A DNA stretch of 64,000 nucleotides from NCBI GenBank assembly GCA_963730365.1, contig CAVSRM010000009.1, forward strand, positions 66,742 through 130,741, given 5' to 3'. Shown here piece by piece: positions 25,092-33,876 of this stretch (the first letter of the stretch is position 1; the number at the start of each line of letters is the position of its first letter). Both the position numbers and the translations under genes were made by a program. The notes below the pieces were generated by a model. That model was not told the DNA's origin and searched no databases. It was given only the letters and a program-made list of their open reading frames with translations. Origin of the DNA: Fodinibacter sp963730365 (GTDB lineage Bacteria; Actinomycetota; Actinomycetes; Actinomycetales; Dermatophilaceae).

Positions 25092-26917
25092 TGCCGGCCG
25101 CGGTGTCGCTCTCAGCGACCGGTGAGGGCCAGGTCGAGCAGTACCTGTCCGCGATGAGGGCGCTGGGCCGCAAGACCGGGCTTTCGACCACACAGGCGGC
25201 CCGCACGTTCGCGGTCAAGATCGACCGGGCCGGCGGCTGGGACCGAATGTCCCCGGTCGCGCAGGCCGACGCGATCGACAAGGCCCGCTCGTTCGCCTCA
25301 TGGCTGCTGGTCACCGGCCAACTCACCATCAGGGCGGAGCTGATGACCGACATCGACCTGCGCCTGGGTGTGGTCGCCCGGGGCCACTGCCCCAGCACCT
25401 ACACGTGGTTCGTCGAAGCTGCCGACCGACTGCGGCTGCAACCCGAGGACGTCGGGTTGCAATGGAACGCCCTGATGAAGGCCGCAGCCATGACCGGGAT
25501 CGCGGCCCAGCGACTGACCGACCAGGACTTCGGCACCGCACGCGACGAGATCGTGGCCGCCTACGTCCGTCGCGGCATGCCGAGCTCGGGACGCAACATG
25601 TCGGCGATCTTCACCCGGCTGCGGCTCACCCTGTTCCACCAGGGCCAACTGACCCAGCCCAAGCGTCGGCTGGTCAAGGAGCCGGTCACGGTGACCGGCT
25701 GGAGCGATGCACCCGAGGAGTTCGCCGACGCTGCGCGCCGTTACATCGCCCAGGTCGAGCTGTCCCTGAGCCCGAACACGATCCACGGCATCGACCAGGC
25801 ACTGCGCGAGTTCGGAACCTGGCTCGGACTGAACCGGCCCGACGTCCACAGCTGTGCGGACCTGACCCGCAGCCACATCGAGGACTACAAGCTCTGGCTC
25901 GGGGCCCGGCACGGCCGCTACACCGACAAGCCACTGAAGCGGGTCACGATCAAGAACCGGCTGATCAATCTGCACTGCTTCTTCGACCGGATCACCGAGT
26001 GGGGCTACCCCAACCCGCCGCAGCGGCCGCTGCTCTTCACCGGCGACCTCCCGATCATCGACAAGCCACTGCCGAGGTTCCTCGATGACGCCGCGGCCGC
26101 GAGGCTGATGCGCACCAGCCGAGCCGACCCCGACCCGCTGTCGCGGCTCATCGTCGAGATCCTCGCCCGGACCGGGATCCGCAAGGGCGAGCTCCTCGCC
26201 CTAAACGTCGACGCCGTCGTTCAGATCGGCTCCGCGTTCTGGCTGCGGATCCCCGTCGGCAAACTCCACAACGACCGCTACATCCCGCTGCACCCACAGC
26301 TCAAGGAGATGCTCGACGACTGGATCACCCACCACCGCCCGACCGGGCTACGGTCCCAGCGACTCCTGCTGGAGAACAACCGGCCGGTCAGCTCCCTACG
26401 CGTATCGACCGCCCTGAGCCGGCTGTCCCACGAGGCCGGGATCGGCCACGTCACCGCCCACCAACTCCGCCACACCCTGGCCACCCAGGCGATCAACCGC
26501 GGCATGAGCATCGACGCGATCGCCGCACTGCTCGGGCACAAGACCCTCGCCATGACCATGATCTACGCCCGGATCGCCGACAAGACCGTTGCCGAGGAGT
26601 ACTTCAACGTCACCAAGAAAGTCGAAGCACTCTACGACCAGCCCCGGCGACTCGAACCAGACGACGAGGGCAGCGAAATGCGGAAGCTGCGCGGCGAGAT
26701 GCACCGGCGCATGCTCGGCAACGGCCACTGCGCCCGCCCCGTCGCGACCGACTGCCACTTCGAATCGATCTGCGAGTCCTGCACCTTCTTCGTCACCACC
26801 ATCGAGTTCCGGCCCACCCTCCAAGCCCAACGCGACGACGCACAGAACAAGGGCCAGATCGCCCGGCAGAAGATCTTCGACGGCCTCCTCGAACGCCTCG
26901 ACCACGACGCGTCATGA
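25091..26917 (+). CDS. Tyrosine recombinase, second of a pair, long form
   Basis: 608-aa recombinase, nearly twice the usual length. Residues 1-210 are an extra N-terminal region not recognised. The core-binding domain follows (YIAQVELSLSPNTIHGIDQA), then the catalytic domain with Arg in ARTGIRKGELLAL, Lys in GKLHNDRYIPL, HQLRHTLATQA, GHKTLAMTM and Tyr in MIYARIADKT, all present. After the catalytic domain is a Cys-rich tail (NGHCARP, DCHFESICESCTFF) that could bind zinc, then a charged helix. Such paired recombinases with a C-terminal Cys cluster resemble TnpA/TnpB of Tn554-type transposons. Confidence 0.9.
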   Translation: MPAAVSLSATGEGQVEQYLSAMRALGRKTGLSTTQAARTFAVKIDRAGGWDRMSPVAQADAIDKARSFASWLLVTGQLTIRAELMTDIDLRLGVVARGHCPSTYTWFVEAADRLRLQPEDVGLQWNALMKAAAMTGIAAQRLTDQDFGTARDEIVAAYVRRGMPSSGRNMSAIFTRLRLTLFHQGQLTQPKRRLVKEPVTVTGWSDAPEEFADAARRYIAQVELSLSPNTIHGIDQALREFGTWLGLNRPDVHSCADLTRSHIEDYKLWLGARHGRYTDKPLKRVTIKNRLINLHCFFDRITEWGYPNPPQRPLLFTGDLPIIDKPLPRFLDDAAAARLMRTSRADPDPLSRLIVEILARTGIRKGELLALNVDAVVQIGSAFWLRIPVGKLHNDRYIPLHPQLKEMLDDWITHHRPTGLRSQRLLLENNRPVSSLRVSTALSRLSHEAGIGHVTAHQLRHTLATQAINRGMSIDAIAALLGHKTLAMTMIYARIADKTVAEEYFNVTKKVEALYDQPRRLEPDDEGSEMRKLRGEMHRRMLGNGHCARPVATDCHFESICESCTFFVTTIEFRPTLQAQRDDAQNKGQIARQKIFDGLLERLDHDAS

Positions 26918-26944
26918 GGGCCTTGACACGATCACCCGCATAAG

Positions 26945-27063
26945 TTCAAGCACCGGCGCCTCCACGGCGAGATCGGGCACATCCCGCCGGTCGAGTACGA
27001 GACCAACCACTACGCTGCAAACCCGGCCAGCTCACCCGAGCTCGCCACAACCGGGAGTCTCCA
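26945..27063 (+). pseudogene. IS3-family transposase, 3' portion
   Basis: Reads KHRRLHGEIGHIPPVEYETN then HYAANPASSPELATTGSLH and a stop, the conserved end of orfB that should directly follow YLDW at 23947. The stop lies inside the right inverted repeat region. Confidence 0.88.
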
Positions 27064-27220
27064 CTGAACCCGGGCGATGCACACCGAACCAAGCGCACCA
27101 TGGTCGCCAGGTTCTGCGAGCCGTGTAGCGGACCGCCACGGTGAGAGGTTGGTCACCGCTGAGCGTGTCCTCGACACCTCGACTTTGAATGCCACCGCGA
27201 AGGGCCGGATAGTGGAGCCA

Positions 27221-27946
27221 GTGAGTGAACCGAACCGTCTTCAGATCAACTGGATCAACTCCGCAGGTGGCGCCTTGGGCGCCATATCTTCGGCCGTCCT
27301 GCTCTCCAGCCTCGGCGCGGCCGGCACCCTGGTGGGCGCCGCGCTGGGTAGTTTGTGCATCACGGTGGGAGGTGCCGTCTACTCCTACTACTTGACGATG
27401 ACGAAGGATCGCGTCGCGTCGCAGGCCCTCGCGGCTCGAAGAATCGGCCGAGTGCGCGAGCTGGTGCCGAACCCTGCAGGGGCATCCGCGCAGCCCGAGG
27501 ATCGTCGCTCCACCGAGGACCCGGGCCACACCGATCGACCGGACGAGGAAAGGTCCGTGGGGCAGTTGCTGCAAGGCCTGCCCTGGAAGCGGATCGCTGT
27601 GATCAGCGCGGCACTCTTCGCGGTCGCGATGGTCTTCATCGTGGCCTTCGAGCTGGCGACCGGTCGCGCAGTGTCCACCTTCACCGGCGGTACGAGCACC
27701 ACCAGTGTCGGGACCTCGATCCCGGGCTGGAGCGGCACGGGGGATGACCCGCTCGATGTCGAGCTCGACGTGCCGCTGCCGCGCGACGTCCAGGACGGCG
27801 ACGTCCCGCAGGAGCAAGCCCCGCTGGAGGATGCCCCGCAGGAGGATGCGCCGCAGGAGGACGCGCCGCAGGAGGACGCGCCGCAGGAGCAAGCTCCGTC
27901 GGGGGATGCTCCGTCGCAGCCGGCACCCGAGGCCCCCGCCCCGTAG
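27221..27946 (+). CDS. Two-span membrane protein with acidic C-terminal repeats
   Basis: 241-aa protein of unknown function. Two hydrophobic regions are seen: a long glycine/alanine-rich one (GGALGAISSAVLLSSLGAAG to YSYYL, about 15-57), which may cross twice, and RIAVISAALFAVAMVFIVAF (about 125-144). A basic linker lies between. The C-terminal 95 residues are Pro/Asp/Gln-rich and contain consecutive PQEDA units, likely an extended segment outside the membrane. The GTG at 27221 was chosen because the Asn/Trp-rich start RLQINWINS looks natural and GTGGAG is 5 nt upstream. It begins 140 bp after the IS3 right end. Confidence 0.72.
   Translation: MSEPNRLQINWINSAGGALGAISSAVLLSSLGAAGTLVGAALGSLCITVGGAVYSYYLTMTKDRVASQALAARRIGRVRELVPNPAGASAQPEDRRSTEDPGHTDRPDEERSVGQLLQGLPWKRIAVISAALFAVAMVFIVAFELATGRAVSTFTGGTSTTSVGTSIPGWSGTGDDPLDVELDVPLPRDVQDGDVPQEQAPLEDAPQEDAPQEDAPQEDAPQEQAPSGDAPSQPAPEAPAP
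27827..27886 (+). repeat. Four tandem 15-bp units in a coding region
   Basis: GAGGATGCCCCGCAG, GAGGATGCGCCGCAG and two copies of GAGGACGCGCCGCAG encode repeated EDAPQ in the membrane protein tail. Near-identity suggests recent slippage and variable copy number. Confidence 0.85.
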
Positions 27947-28195
27947 GACTCCGGTCGACGTTCACAGCGCCACGCCTTGTCTGCCGTGCCCTAGTTGGGG
28001 ATGAGGGACGCTCAGGAGGTGGTACGGGAGGTCCGGCCCGCGGCTTACGTCATGTCGAAGACGAGCCGCGCGGGAACCTGCCGCGGAGGACCTCCTCGAA
28101 GCACTCGTTGAGTCCTCGAGCTGACGGTTCTGCGCGACCACCCGAGTAAGGCCCACCGCGTGCAGCATGAACGCCTCGGCGAGGTCTTGGGCTGT
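27947..28195. other. Non-coding stretch
   Basis: 249 bp without a recognisable gene between the membrane protein gene and the second repeat copy. Confidence 0.5.
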
Positions 28196-28619
28196 GCCCT
28201 GCCACGGCGGGCCCACGCCAGGCCCGGCGCCGGCCCTTGCAGAGGCGTAGCCTCCCGTCATGGCCAGCAAGGCGGAGCGGCAGGCGGCGCGCTCGGTGGT
28301 CGCCGAGTACCACCAGGCCCAGCTCGCGGTGTTGGTGGCCCGCGTCGGCGAGGCCACGGACCGGTACCGCGCCGGTGAACTCGACCCCTTCGACGTCGAT
28401 CGCGTCCTCTTCCAGTACTCCCGGGCGGCGAAGGAACTGTGGAAGTTCTGCAACTACGGCCCGGTCGAGTTCGCAGCATCGCTCACCCAGTAACGGCCGC
28501 CGGACGACTGGTGGGAGCGCGGAGCCCCCAGAGAGCGATAGCACGGCATCCGAAGTGCCCCCTGAGGTCATCACACCGTCGCCACTGGGCGCCCAGCTCG
28601 CGGCGGTAGGGGGCAGGTC
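28196..28619 (+). repeat. Long direct repeat, copy 2 (424 bp)
   Basis: Matches 21089-21512 base for base at a constant offset of 7107, apart from about four substitutions. Two of them fall in the gene: T to C changing Ile to Thr, and G to T creating a stop. Confidence 0.92.
28260..28493 (+). CDS. Hypothetical protein, 77 aa, truncated copy
   Basis: Same protein as at 21153 up to AASLTQ, where CAGGAA has become CAGTAA. The 16-residue tail PPDDWWERGAPRER and surrounding residues are lost. Start, promoter hexamer and helical body are otherwise identical. It may be inactive. Confidence 0.65.
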   Translation: MASKAERQAARSVVAEYHQAQLAVLVARVGEATDRYRAGELDPFDVDRVLFQYSRAAKELWKFCNYGPVEFAASLTQ

Positions 28620-28741
28620 GTGAAGGCGTCGGTCTCTTGTCAGTGTCGTGAACCTTCACCAGTCCACTCCCCCGCGTGAGGCCTTCCTACGTCTCTCAGT
28701 CGCGCGGATGACCACTCCAACGACGTCCCGGGTCAGTACAG

Positions 28742-29002
28742 CTAGTTGAGTCCGTGACGTCGCTTCTCGATTCGGACGAGAAACTCGCCCACCGAGCCGA
28801 GAAGCATGCCGAGACTACCGAAGACGAACAGCCAGATTCCCAGCGTCTTCACGCTCTCCCAGAAGAACATCACGCTGCCGATGACGAACAACGCGTTGCC
28901 GAACAGGCCCAGGCCCAAGTGCACCCACGGAAAGTCCCTCAGCGCTGTGCCAACCCACCGGCGCTCCACACCCCCGGCCGTCGAATCTCCTCTGGCAGTC
29001 AT
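28742..29002 (-). CDS. YrhK-like small membrane protein
   Basis: 86-aa protein with two transmembrane helices (VHLGLGLFGNALFVIGSVMF and TLGIWLFVFGSLGMLLGSVG) joined by a short loop FWESVK, followed by a basic end. This two-helix layout with the FxG...FW pattern matches the YrhK-like domain, whose function is unknown. ATG 29002 has GAGGAGA 6 nt upstream. It lies 140 bp after a hemerythrin gene on the same strand. Confidence 0.8.
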   Translation of the reverse strand: MTARGDSTAGGVERRWVGTALRDFPWVHLGLGLFGNALFVIGSVMFFWESVKTLGIWLFVFGSLGMLLGSVGEFLVRIEKRRHGLN

Positions 29003-29142
29003 GTGGATCTCCTCATCCTTGCGTCCGGCGATGCAACGAGCGCTCGACCCCGGGCCCCCAGGTGCTCCGAACCGCACGTGCCTCCACAGGTGCTCCTGCT
29101 CAGTGGTGGAGTGATCACCGGTGAACGACTACGGCTTCGGGT

Positions 29143-29655
29143 TTAGCTGGTCTTCTCGATGTAGTCGTCGACATCCAGATCGTGGGCACGGATGCCGCCG
29201 GCGTGCTCGGCCTCGAACGCGGCGAACTGGACCGCGAGGTCGTGGCGTAGCTGCAGGCTCGCGTGACGTCGGAAGTCGGCGAGGGACTCGCGCTCCTCCT
29301 CGCCCATGTGGTCGCTGTTCTCCTCGCGCGCACCAGCCACGGCCTCAAACCACGCCTCGCTGCCGACCTCGTTGCCACCGACCTTCGCGATGGCGTCCCG
29401 AATCTGGTTGTGGTCGTGGACCGCGTCCCGGGTCTCCTCCTCCGCGCTGTCCTTGCTGCCGACGCCGGTTCCCAGGTCCATCAGACGGGGGTAGAACAGC
29501 TTCTCTTCCGCCTCCGCGTGCACCTCCAACAGAATCGTCAGCCTCTTCCAGACCGCGGCGAGCGTGGCAGTGTCGGCCGGGTCGACGTCATCGAGGATGG
29601 CGAACATCCGCCGCTGCTCGTGGTGGTCGCTCAGGATCATGTCCGTGATGTCCAT
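29143..29655 (-). CDS. Hemerythrin HHE domain protein
   Basis: 170-aa four-helix protein expected to hold a di-iron centre that senses or binds oxygen or nitric oxide. Iron-ligand candidates are in order: His11-His12 in LSDHHEQRR, the HxxxE motif in EVHAEAEEKLFYP, HDHNQIRD and DHMGEEER. The C-terminal third (residues 118-170) ends in a charged tail. A TAGGTT hexamer lies 5 nt before ATG 29655, suggesting a leaderless mRNA. Family members act in oxygen or oxidative stress responses. Confidence 0.88.
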   Translation of the reverse strand: MDITDMILSDHHEQRRMFAILDDVDPADTATLAAVWKRLTILLEVHAEAEEKLFYPRLMDLGTGVGSKDSAEEETRDAVHDHNQIRDAIAKVGGNEVGSEAWFEAVAGAREENSDHMGEEERESLADFRRHASLQLRHDLAVQFAAFEAEHAGGIRAHDLDVDDYIEKTS

Positions 29656-30088
29656 GCTTCAACCTATCGGGCAGACGTCGGCGGATTGCAGGTCCGGTGC
29701 TGGGGTGAGCCTCGAGCGCCAGAATTGGGACGAACGACCCGAGGTCCCTCCAACACCGTTGCGCAGTGGCACCTCTTCGACGCCGCCGGCTCCATCGAGG
29801 AGCGCATCAACGTGAACTTGGCTTTCGTTCGGCCCGCGCTGCGAAGGCCCCATCGCGAGTCGTTGCCTCACTGCCTCCGGCACACTGTGCCGACGCCCCA
29901 ACTGCTGGCCGATCCCCACGTGACCAGCACGCCGGCGCCGTGAGGTGCGGCTCGACCCGGCCGAACGAAGCGTCCAGGGGAGCCTCGGTGCTCGGGGGCA
30001 CGGCCGCTCAGGCTGTGGGGAACTGGTTCAGCACCCGGCGAGATTCTCGATGTGTACCGCCAAGCACGCATCGAAGGAGACCTCACCG
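29656..30088. other. Non-coding stretch, left border of IS256 remnant
   Basis: 433 bp with no convincing gene. The last 70 bp probably include the left end of the IS256-family element, but its partner end is deleted, so the inverted repeat cannot be identified. Confidence 0.45.
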
Positions 30089-31107
30089 ATGGCCCTGTCT
30101 GATTCTGCCGTGTCCGAGCTGTTCGAGGTGTTCCGCACCGGGGAGGGCACCGACTTCATCCGAGAATGCGTCCGCGTGGCGATGCAGGAGCTGATCGAGG
30201 CCGAAGCCACGGCCGCGGTCGGCGCCGGCCGCTACGAACGCACCGAGTCCCGCACCACCGAACGCAACGGCAACCGGCCGCGGCTGTTGACCACGCACGC
30301 CGGGGACGTCCAGCTGGCGATCCCCAAGCTGCGCGCCGGGAGCTTCTTTCCGTCCATCCTGGAGCCGCGCAGGAGGGTGGACCAGGCGTTGTACGCGGTG
30401 GTGATGGAGGCCTACGTCCACGGCGTCTCGACCCGCTCCGTGGATGACCTGGTGGTCGCGCTCGGCGGGTCGGGGATCTCCAAGTCCGAGGTGTCCCGCA
30501 TCTGTGCCGGGCTCGATGAGACGGTCGGGGCGTTCCGCACCCGCCGGCTGGACCATGTGGGGTTCCCGTACGTGTACCTCGACGCGACGTACCTGCACGT
30601 GCGCACCGAGCACGGCATGGTCGTGTCCAAGGCGGTCGTCGTCGCCACCGGCGTCACCGCCCAAGGCCGCCGGGAGATCCTGGGCCTGGACGTCGGGGAC
30701 AGCGAGGACGAGGTGTTCTGGCGGGGGTTCCTGACCTCGCTGAAGAAGCGCGGCCTGACCGGGGTGCAAGCCTGGTGATCTCCGACCAGCACGCCGGCCT
30801 GGTCGCCGCCATCAGCAGGGCGTCTGCAAGGCACCGCGCACCAGCGGTGCCGGGTGCACTTCATCCGCAACGTCCTCGCACACGTGGCCAAGGGCGAAGG
30901 TGAGATGGTCGCTGCGGTGTTCCGCACGATCTTCGCCCAACCCAAGCTCGCCCCGATGAGCAAGCAGTGGGACAAGGTCCGCGACGAGCTCGCCGCCCGC
31001 TACCCCAAGATCGGGCCGCTGATGGACGACGCCAAAACCGAGGTCCTCGCCTTCGCCGCGTTCCCGCGCGAGCACTGGCGCAAGATCTGGTCGACCAACC
31101 CCCTATC
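30089..31107 (+). pseudogene. IS256-family transposase, frameshifted and 3'-truncated
   Basis: ATG 30089 (AAGGAGA upstream) begins a mutator-type transposase: MQELIEAEATAAVGAGRYER, LAIPKLRAGSFFPSILEPRR and the first catalytic Asp in YVYLDATYLHVR. A premature TGA at 30776-30778 comes one base out of frame; the chain continues as LVISDQHAGLVAAIS (second Asp), shifts again, and resumes QGTAHQRCRVHFIRNVLAHV. It breaks off at REHWRKIWSTNPL, just before the catalytic Glu region, at a junction with unrelated sequence near 31107. Confidence 0.9.
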
Positions 31108-31203
31108 GGTTAACCGGCGCTCGGGCGAAAACATCCCGCGGCGGCCTGACCTCCGCTGGATCGGCGGGGAGCGGGTGGATCCTGCCGGTAGGAGGGAGCC
31201 GTC

Positions 31204-32028
31204 ATGGCTGTCACGGTGCCGTGGAGCAGGGCGGGCACCGCCTGGCGGGCGGCTGGGCCGGGGCGGCTGATGCGAACGCGTTCCTTGACCATCTACGGGC
31301 CCGGGAATCTCGCCGGCCACGGTCCGGGCTACACCTTGGATGTCGCCAACCTCGCCCGGTTCCTGTCCGAGCAGGGCCTGACCCTGGCCGAGGTGTCGCC
31401 GATGGACGTGTTAGCGTGGGTGGACTGGCAGGGCGTGGTGGCGCCGGGCAACAGTTCGAGGGTGGTGCGCCTCGCCCGACGGGGGGCTGCGCCGGCCACG
31501 GTCAACCGGCGCGTGGCCGCGGTCCGCGCGTTCTTCGAGTACCTGATGATTAGCGGTGTCGTGCCAGCCAATCCCGTCCCGGCACCGCGTCGCGGGCAGG
31601 GCCTGCGCCCGACCGCGCGCGGCATGCTGGGCCACCTCGGCCCGGGTCGGGCCCGCGGCGGCGGCCGCCTGGTGCGCGAGCAGCGCAGGCTGCCCGAGTC
31701 CCTTGAGCTGGCCGACGTGCAGGCGTTCCTGACCAGCCTGGCCACTTACCGGGACCGGGCAATGGTGCTAGCCATGCTGCTGGGCGGGCTGCGCTCGGCC
31801 GAGGTCCGCGGCCTGCTCCTCAAAGACGTCGACCAGGGCCGGCGCCGGGTGCGCGTGGTCGGCAAGGGCGGCCGAGAACGGTGCGTGCCGGTCGACGCGT
31901 CGTTCTTCGCCGAACTCGGCGCCTACCCGCGCCACGAGAGACCGCCCGGGCTGGGCACCGCGGAGTGCTTCGTGGTGCTGCGCGGCCCGAGCGCGGGCTC
32001 CCCGGTGACCGAGGCCGGGCTGTTGTGA
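31204..32028 (+). pseudogene. Tyrosine recombinase, C-terminally truncated
   Basis: Recombinase of the same type as the one at 24024. The core-binding domain (VANLARFLSEQGLTLAEVSP) and the first catalytic elements, Arg in MLLGGLRSAEVRGL and Lys in VVGKGGRERCVPV, are present. The frame stops after SPVTEAGLL, before HxxR, the second His and Tyr, so it cannot cut DNA. A 30-residue insertion near 130-160 is also unusual. It follows the broken IS256 gene directly and probably comes from another copy of a recombinase-pair element. Confidence 0.8.
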
Positions 32029-32181
32029 TCCGCTCGGCAACACCCTGTTCGGCTGGAGCCTTGATGAGTTCGTTTCGTCGATCTCACGGGAGACACCCAT
32101 GCGCTCGATGCTGCGGTATCTGTATGAGGCGGGGTTGATCGCTGCGCCGCTGGAGTGGACGGTGCCGGCCGCCGCGGCGTG
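32029..32181 (+). pseudogene. Unidentified C-terminal coding fragment
   Basis: After the recombinase stop, a different frame reads GWSLDEFVSSISRETPMRSM then LRYLYEAGLIAAPLEWTVPA and stops. It looks like a genuine helical C-terminus joined here by deletion. No family recognised. Confidence 0.35.
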
Positions 32182-32442
32182 AAGGGGCCGGTCGCTGCCA
32201 CGGGCCCTCGAGCCAGCACCGCCAGAACCAGAGACTCAGGTATGCCCAGGCCAGGGCTGCACTGGCTTGTCATTGCGGTCAGTATCCGGATGCTTGTGAT
32301 CTGCGCTGCCCGAGTCCCCGCTCTGGTCGAGTGGGGCAGTCAGTCGGTGCGCGTTGCCCCGGCGGGCTGCCGCATCGCCTCGCTTCCCGAGCAGATGACT
32401 GAGGGTGATGCTCACACGGGCTGGTCGTTTGACCCGATACAG

Positions 32443-33873
32443 TCATTCAGGCTCGTTGTCCGTTTCTCCGCCGATCTCATACGACGATCTGACGCCGTCA
32501 TACATCAGGTGCGCGACCAGCCCCTCGGCCGCGTGCGGCAGGTTGTGACAGTGATCCATCCAGAGACCGGGGTTGTTTGCGACGAACGCGATCTCATAGG
32601 TCTCGCCGGTGCGCACCTCCAGTGAGTCCACCCACCAAGGAGTCCCAGTGGCGGGCACGCCGTCGCGGGAGATCACCACCGAGTGGTGGCCGTGGAGATG
32701 CATGGGGTGGGCGTCGTCGCTGGTGTTCTCAATCCTAAAGACGACTACATCGCCCTCGGACACCATGAACATCGGCACGTCGGGAAACATGTGGCCGTTG
32801 ATCGTCCACCACATGCCGGGGCGGCCGTCGACAAAGCCGGGCCGCTTGCCGATCCGGAACTCAAAAGAGCGGTCCGGGTGGGCAGGGTCGAAGCTGAGGT
32901 CAGCTGGCTCGCCGTAGGACAGCAGGTCGACGAAGTCGTCGGGGGCTGTGGTCTGCTCGCCGTCGGTCGGATCCTGACCGAGCACCATGGTCGTGGTGCC
33001 GCCGAAGTCGATGCGGACGCCATTCAGCGGCACGACTAGGCCGAGGTCGACGCGCCCGCCAGCGGGGACACCTACCGCCTTGCCCTCGACTAGATCGGGC
33101 TGGGTGAGGGACGTGCCGTCGACGGCGAGGACCTGGTACGCCGCGCCAGTCACCCATGCCGTGGAGAGCCCGTTGTCGGTGTTGACGATGCGGATCCGGG
33201 CATGTTGGCCCGGCTCGGCATCGATAGCGGTCACGCCCTCCTGGCCGTTCAAGGTGGGCCCCCCGTCGTAATCGTGAAGCAAGGCGAGTTGTTCGAGCAC
33301 GTGGGTGTCGCGCGTCACCGGGTGCACCACGAGTGCGCCCAAGAGGCCCCGGCGCACCTGCTCGTGAGAGATCTGGTGCGAGTGGTACCAAAACGTGCCG
33401 GCCTGGTCGACGACGAAGCGGTAGACGAACTTCTCGCCGGCACGCACGGCATCCTGGGTCACTCCTGCCACGCCGTCGGCGGCGTTTGAAACGTCCACGC
33501 CATGCCAATGCAGGGTCGCGCCCTTGTCGATGTTCTCGTTGACCAGCGTGATCTGGAGCAGGTCACCCACGGTGGCCTCCAGCAGCGGGCCGGGCGAACT
33601 TCCGTTGACGGTGTAGTGGCCTGAGTCCTCGCGCACTGTGAGGGTGGTCTCGACGTCCGCCGGTGCCCCGGGGTCAGCTATCAGTTCAGCCACCGGAGTC
33701 CCGCTCGGCCTGTGCTCGCCGTGCGGTCCCCCGCCCCAGTCGGCATAGCCCATCGTGGCCAGGTCATAGGTGTCAGGGAGCAGGCTGGCCTGCCAAAAGT
33801 ATCCCAAGGGCAGCACGACCACGGCCGTGGCGGCGACGGCAACCCACAAGCTCAGGCCGCGTTTGGCGGCCAC
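32443..33873 (-). CDS. Multicopper oxidase, membrane-anchored
   Basis: 476-aa extracytoplasmic copper enzyme, laccase/CopA-like. Residues 9-29 form an N-terminal transmembrane anchor or uncleaved signal (WVAVAATAVVVLPLGYFWQA). Copper motifs: HWHGVDVS (122-129), FWYHSHQISH (161-170), HPMHLHGHHSV and, near the end, DHCHNLPHAAEGL. The type-1 copper axial position is Leu rather than Met, as in high-potential laccases. GTG 33873 lies 3 bp after the stop of a small membrane protein gene, so the two are an operon. It may oxidise metals such as Cu(I) or Mn(II), or phenols; the substrate is not set by the sequence. Confidence 0.92.
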   Translation of the reverse strand: MAAKRGLSLWVAVAATAVVVLPLGYFWQASLLPDTYDLATMGYADWGGGPHGEHRPSGTPVAELIADPGAPADVETTLTVREDSGHYTVNGSSPGPLLEATVGDLLQITLVNENIDKGATLHWHGVDVSNAADGVAGVTQDAVRAGEKFVYRFVVDQAGTFWYHSHQISHEQVRRGLLGALVVHPVTRDTHVLEQLALLHDYDGGPTLNGQEGVTAIDAEPGQHARIRIVNTDNGLSTAWVTGAAYQVLAVDGTSLTQPDLVEGKAVGVPAGGRVDLGLVVPLNGVRIDFGGTTTMVLGQDPTDGEQTTAPDDFVDLLSYGEPADLSFDPAHPDRSFEFRIGKRPGFVDGRPGMWWTINGHMFPDVPMFMVSEGDVVVFRIENTSDDAHPMHLHGHHSVVISRDGVPATGTPWWVDSLEVRTGETYEIAFVANNPGLWMDHCHNLPHAAEGLVAHLMYDGVRSSYEIGGETDNEPE

Positions 33874-33876
33874 TGA

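Larger units (their letters stand above)
23948..26944 (+). mobile_element. Two-tyrosine-recombinase transposable element
   Basis: About 3 kb carrying only two overlapping tyrosine-recombinase genes. It is inserted in the IS3 transposase between YLDW and the FKHRRLHGEIGHIPP continuation, which fixes the borders to within a few bases. Near the ends are imperfect inverted repeats: TATGCAGGTGATC (23953-23965) and, on the other strand, TATGCGGGTGATC (26942-26930), 12 of 13 matching. This resembles Tn554-type elements, which use two tyrosine recombinases plus a third protein, but no third gene and no cargo are present. Confidence 0.82.
23029..27081 (+). mobile_element. IS3-family insertion sequence, interrupted
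   Basis: Ends are inverted repeats: left 23029-23055 starts TGCATCGCCCCGGGTTCAGT, right 27056-27081 read on the other strand starts TGCATCGCCCGGGTTCAGTG; they differ by one gap and one base. Inside are the 5' part (23079-23947) and the 3' part (26945-27063) of an IS3-type transposase, separated by a 3-kb element with two recombinase genes. No clear target duplication is visible. Without the insert the element would be about 1.06 kb, shorter than a normal IS3 element because of an internal deletion joining orfA to orfB. Confidence 0.85.

Noticed and set aside
27827..27886. CRISPR-like repeats
   Set aside because: The tandem units have no spacers and encode a repeated peptide; no CRISPR array or cas gene occurs in the window.
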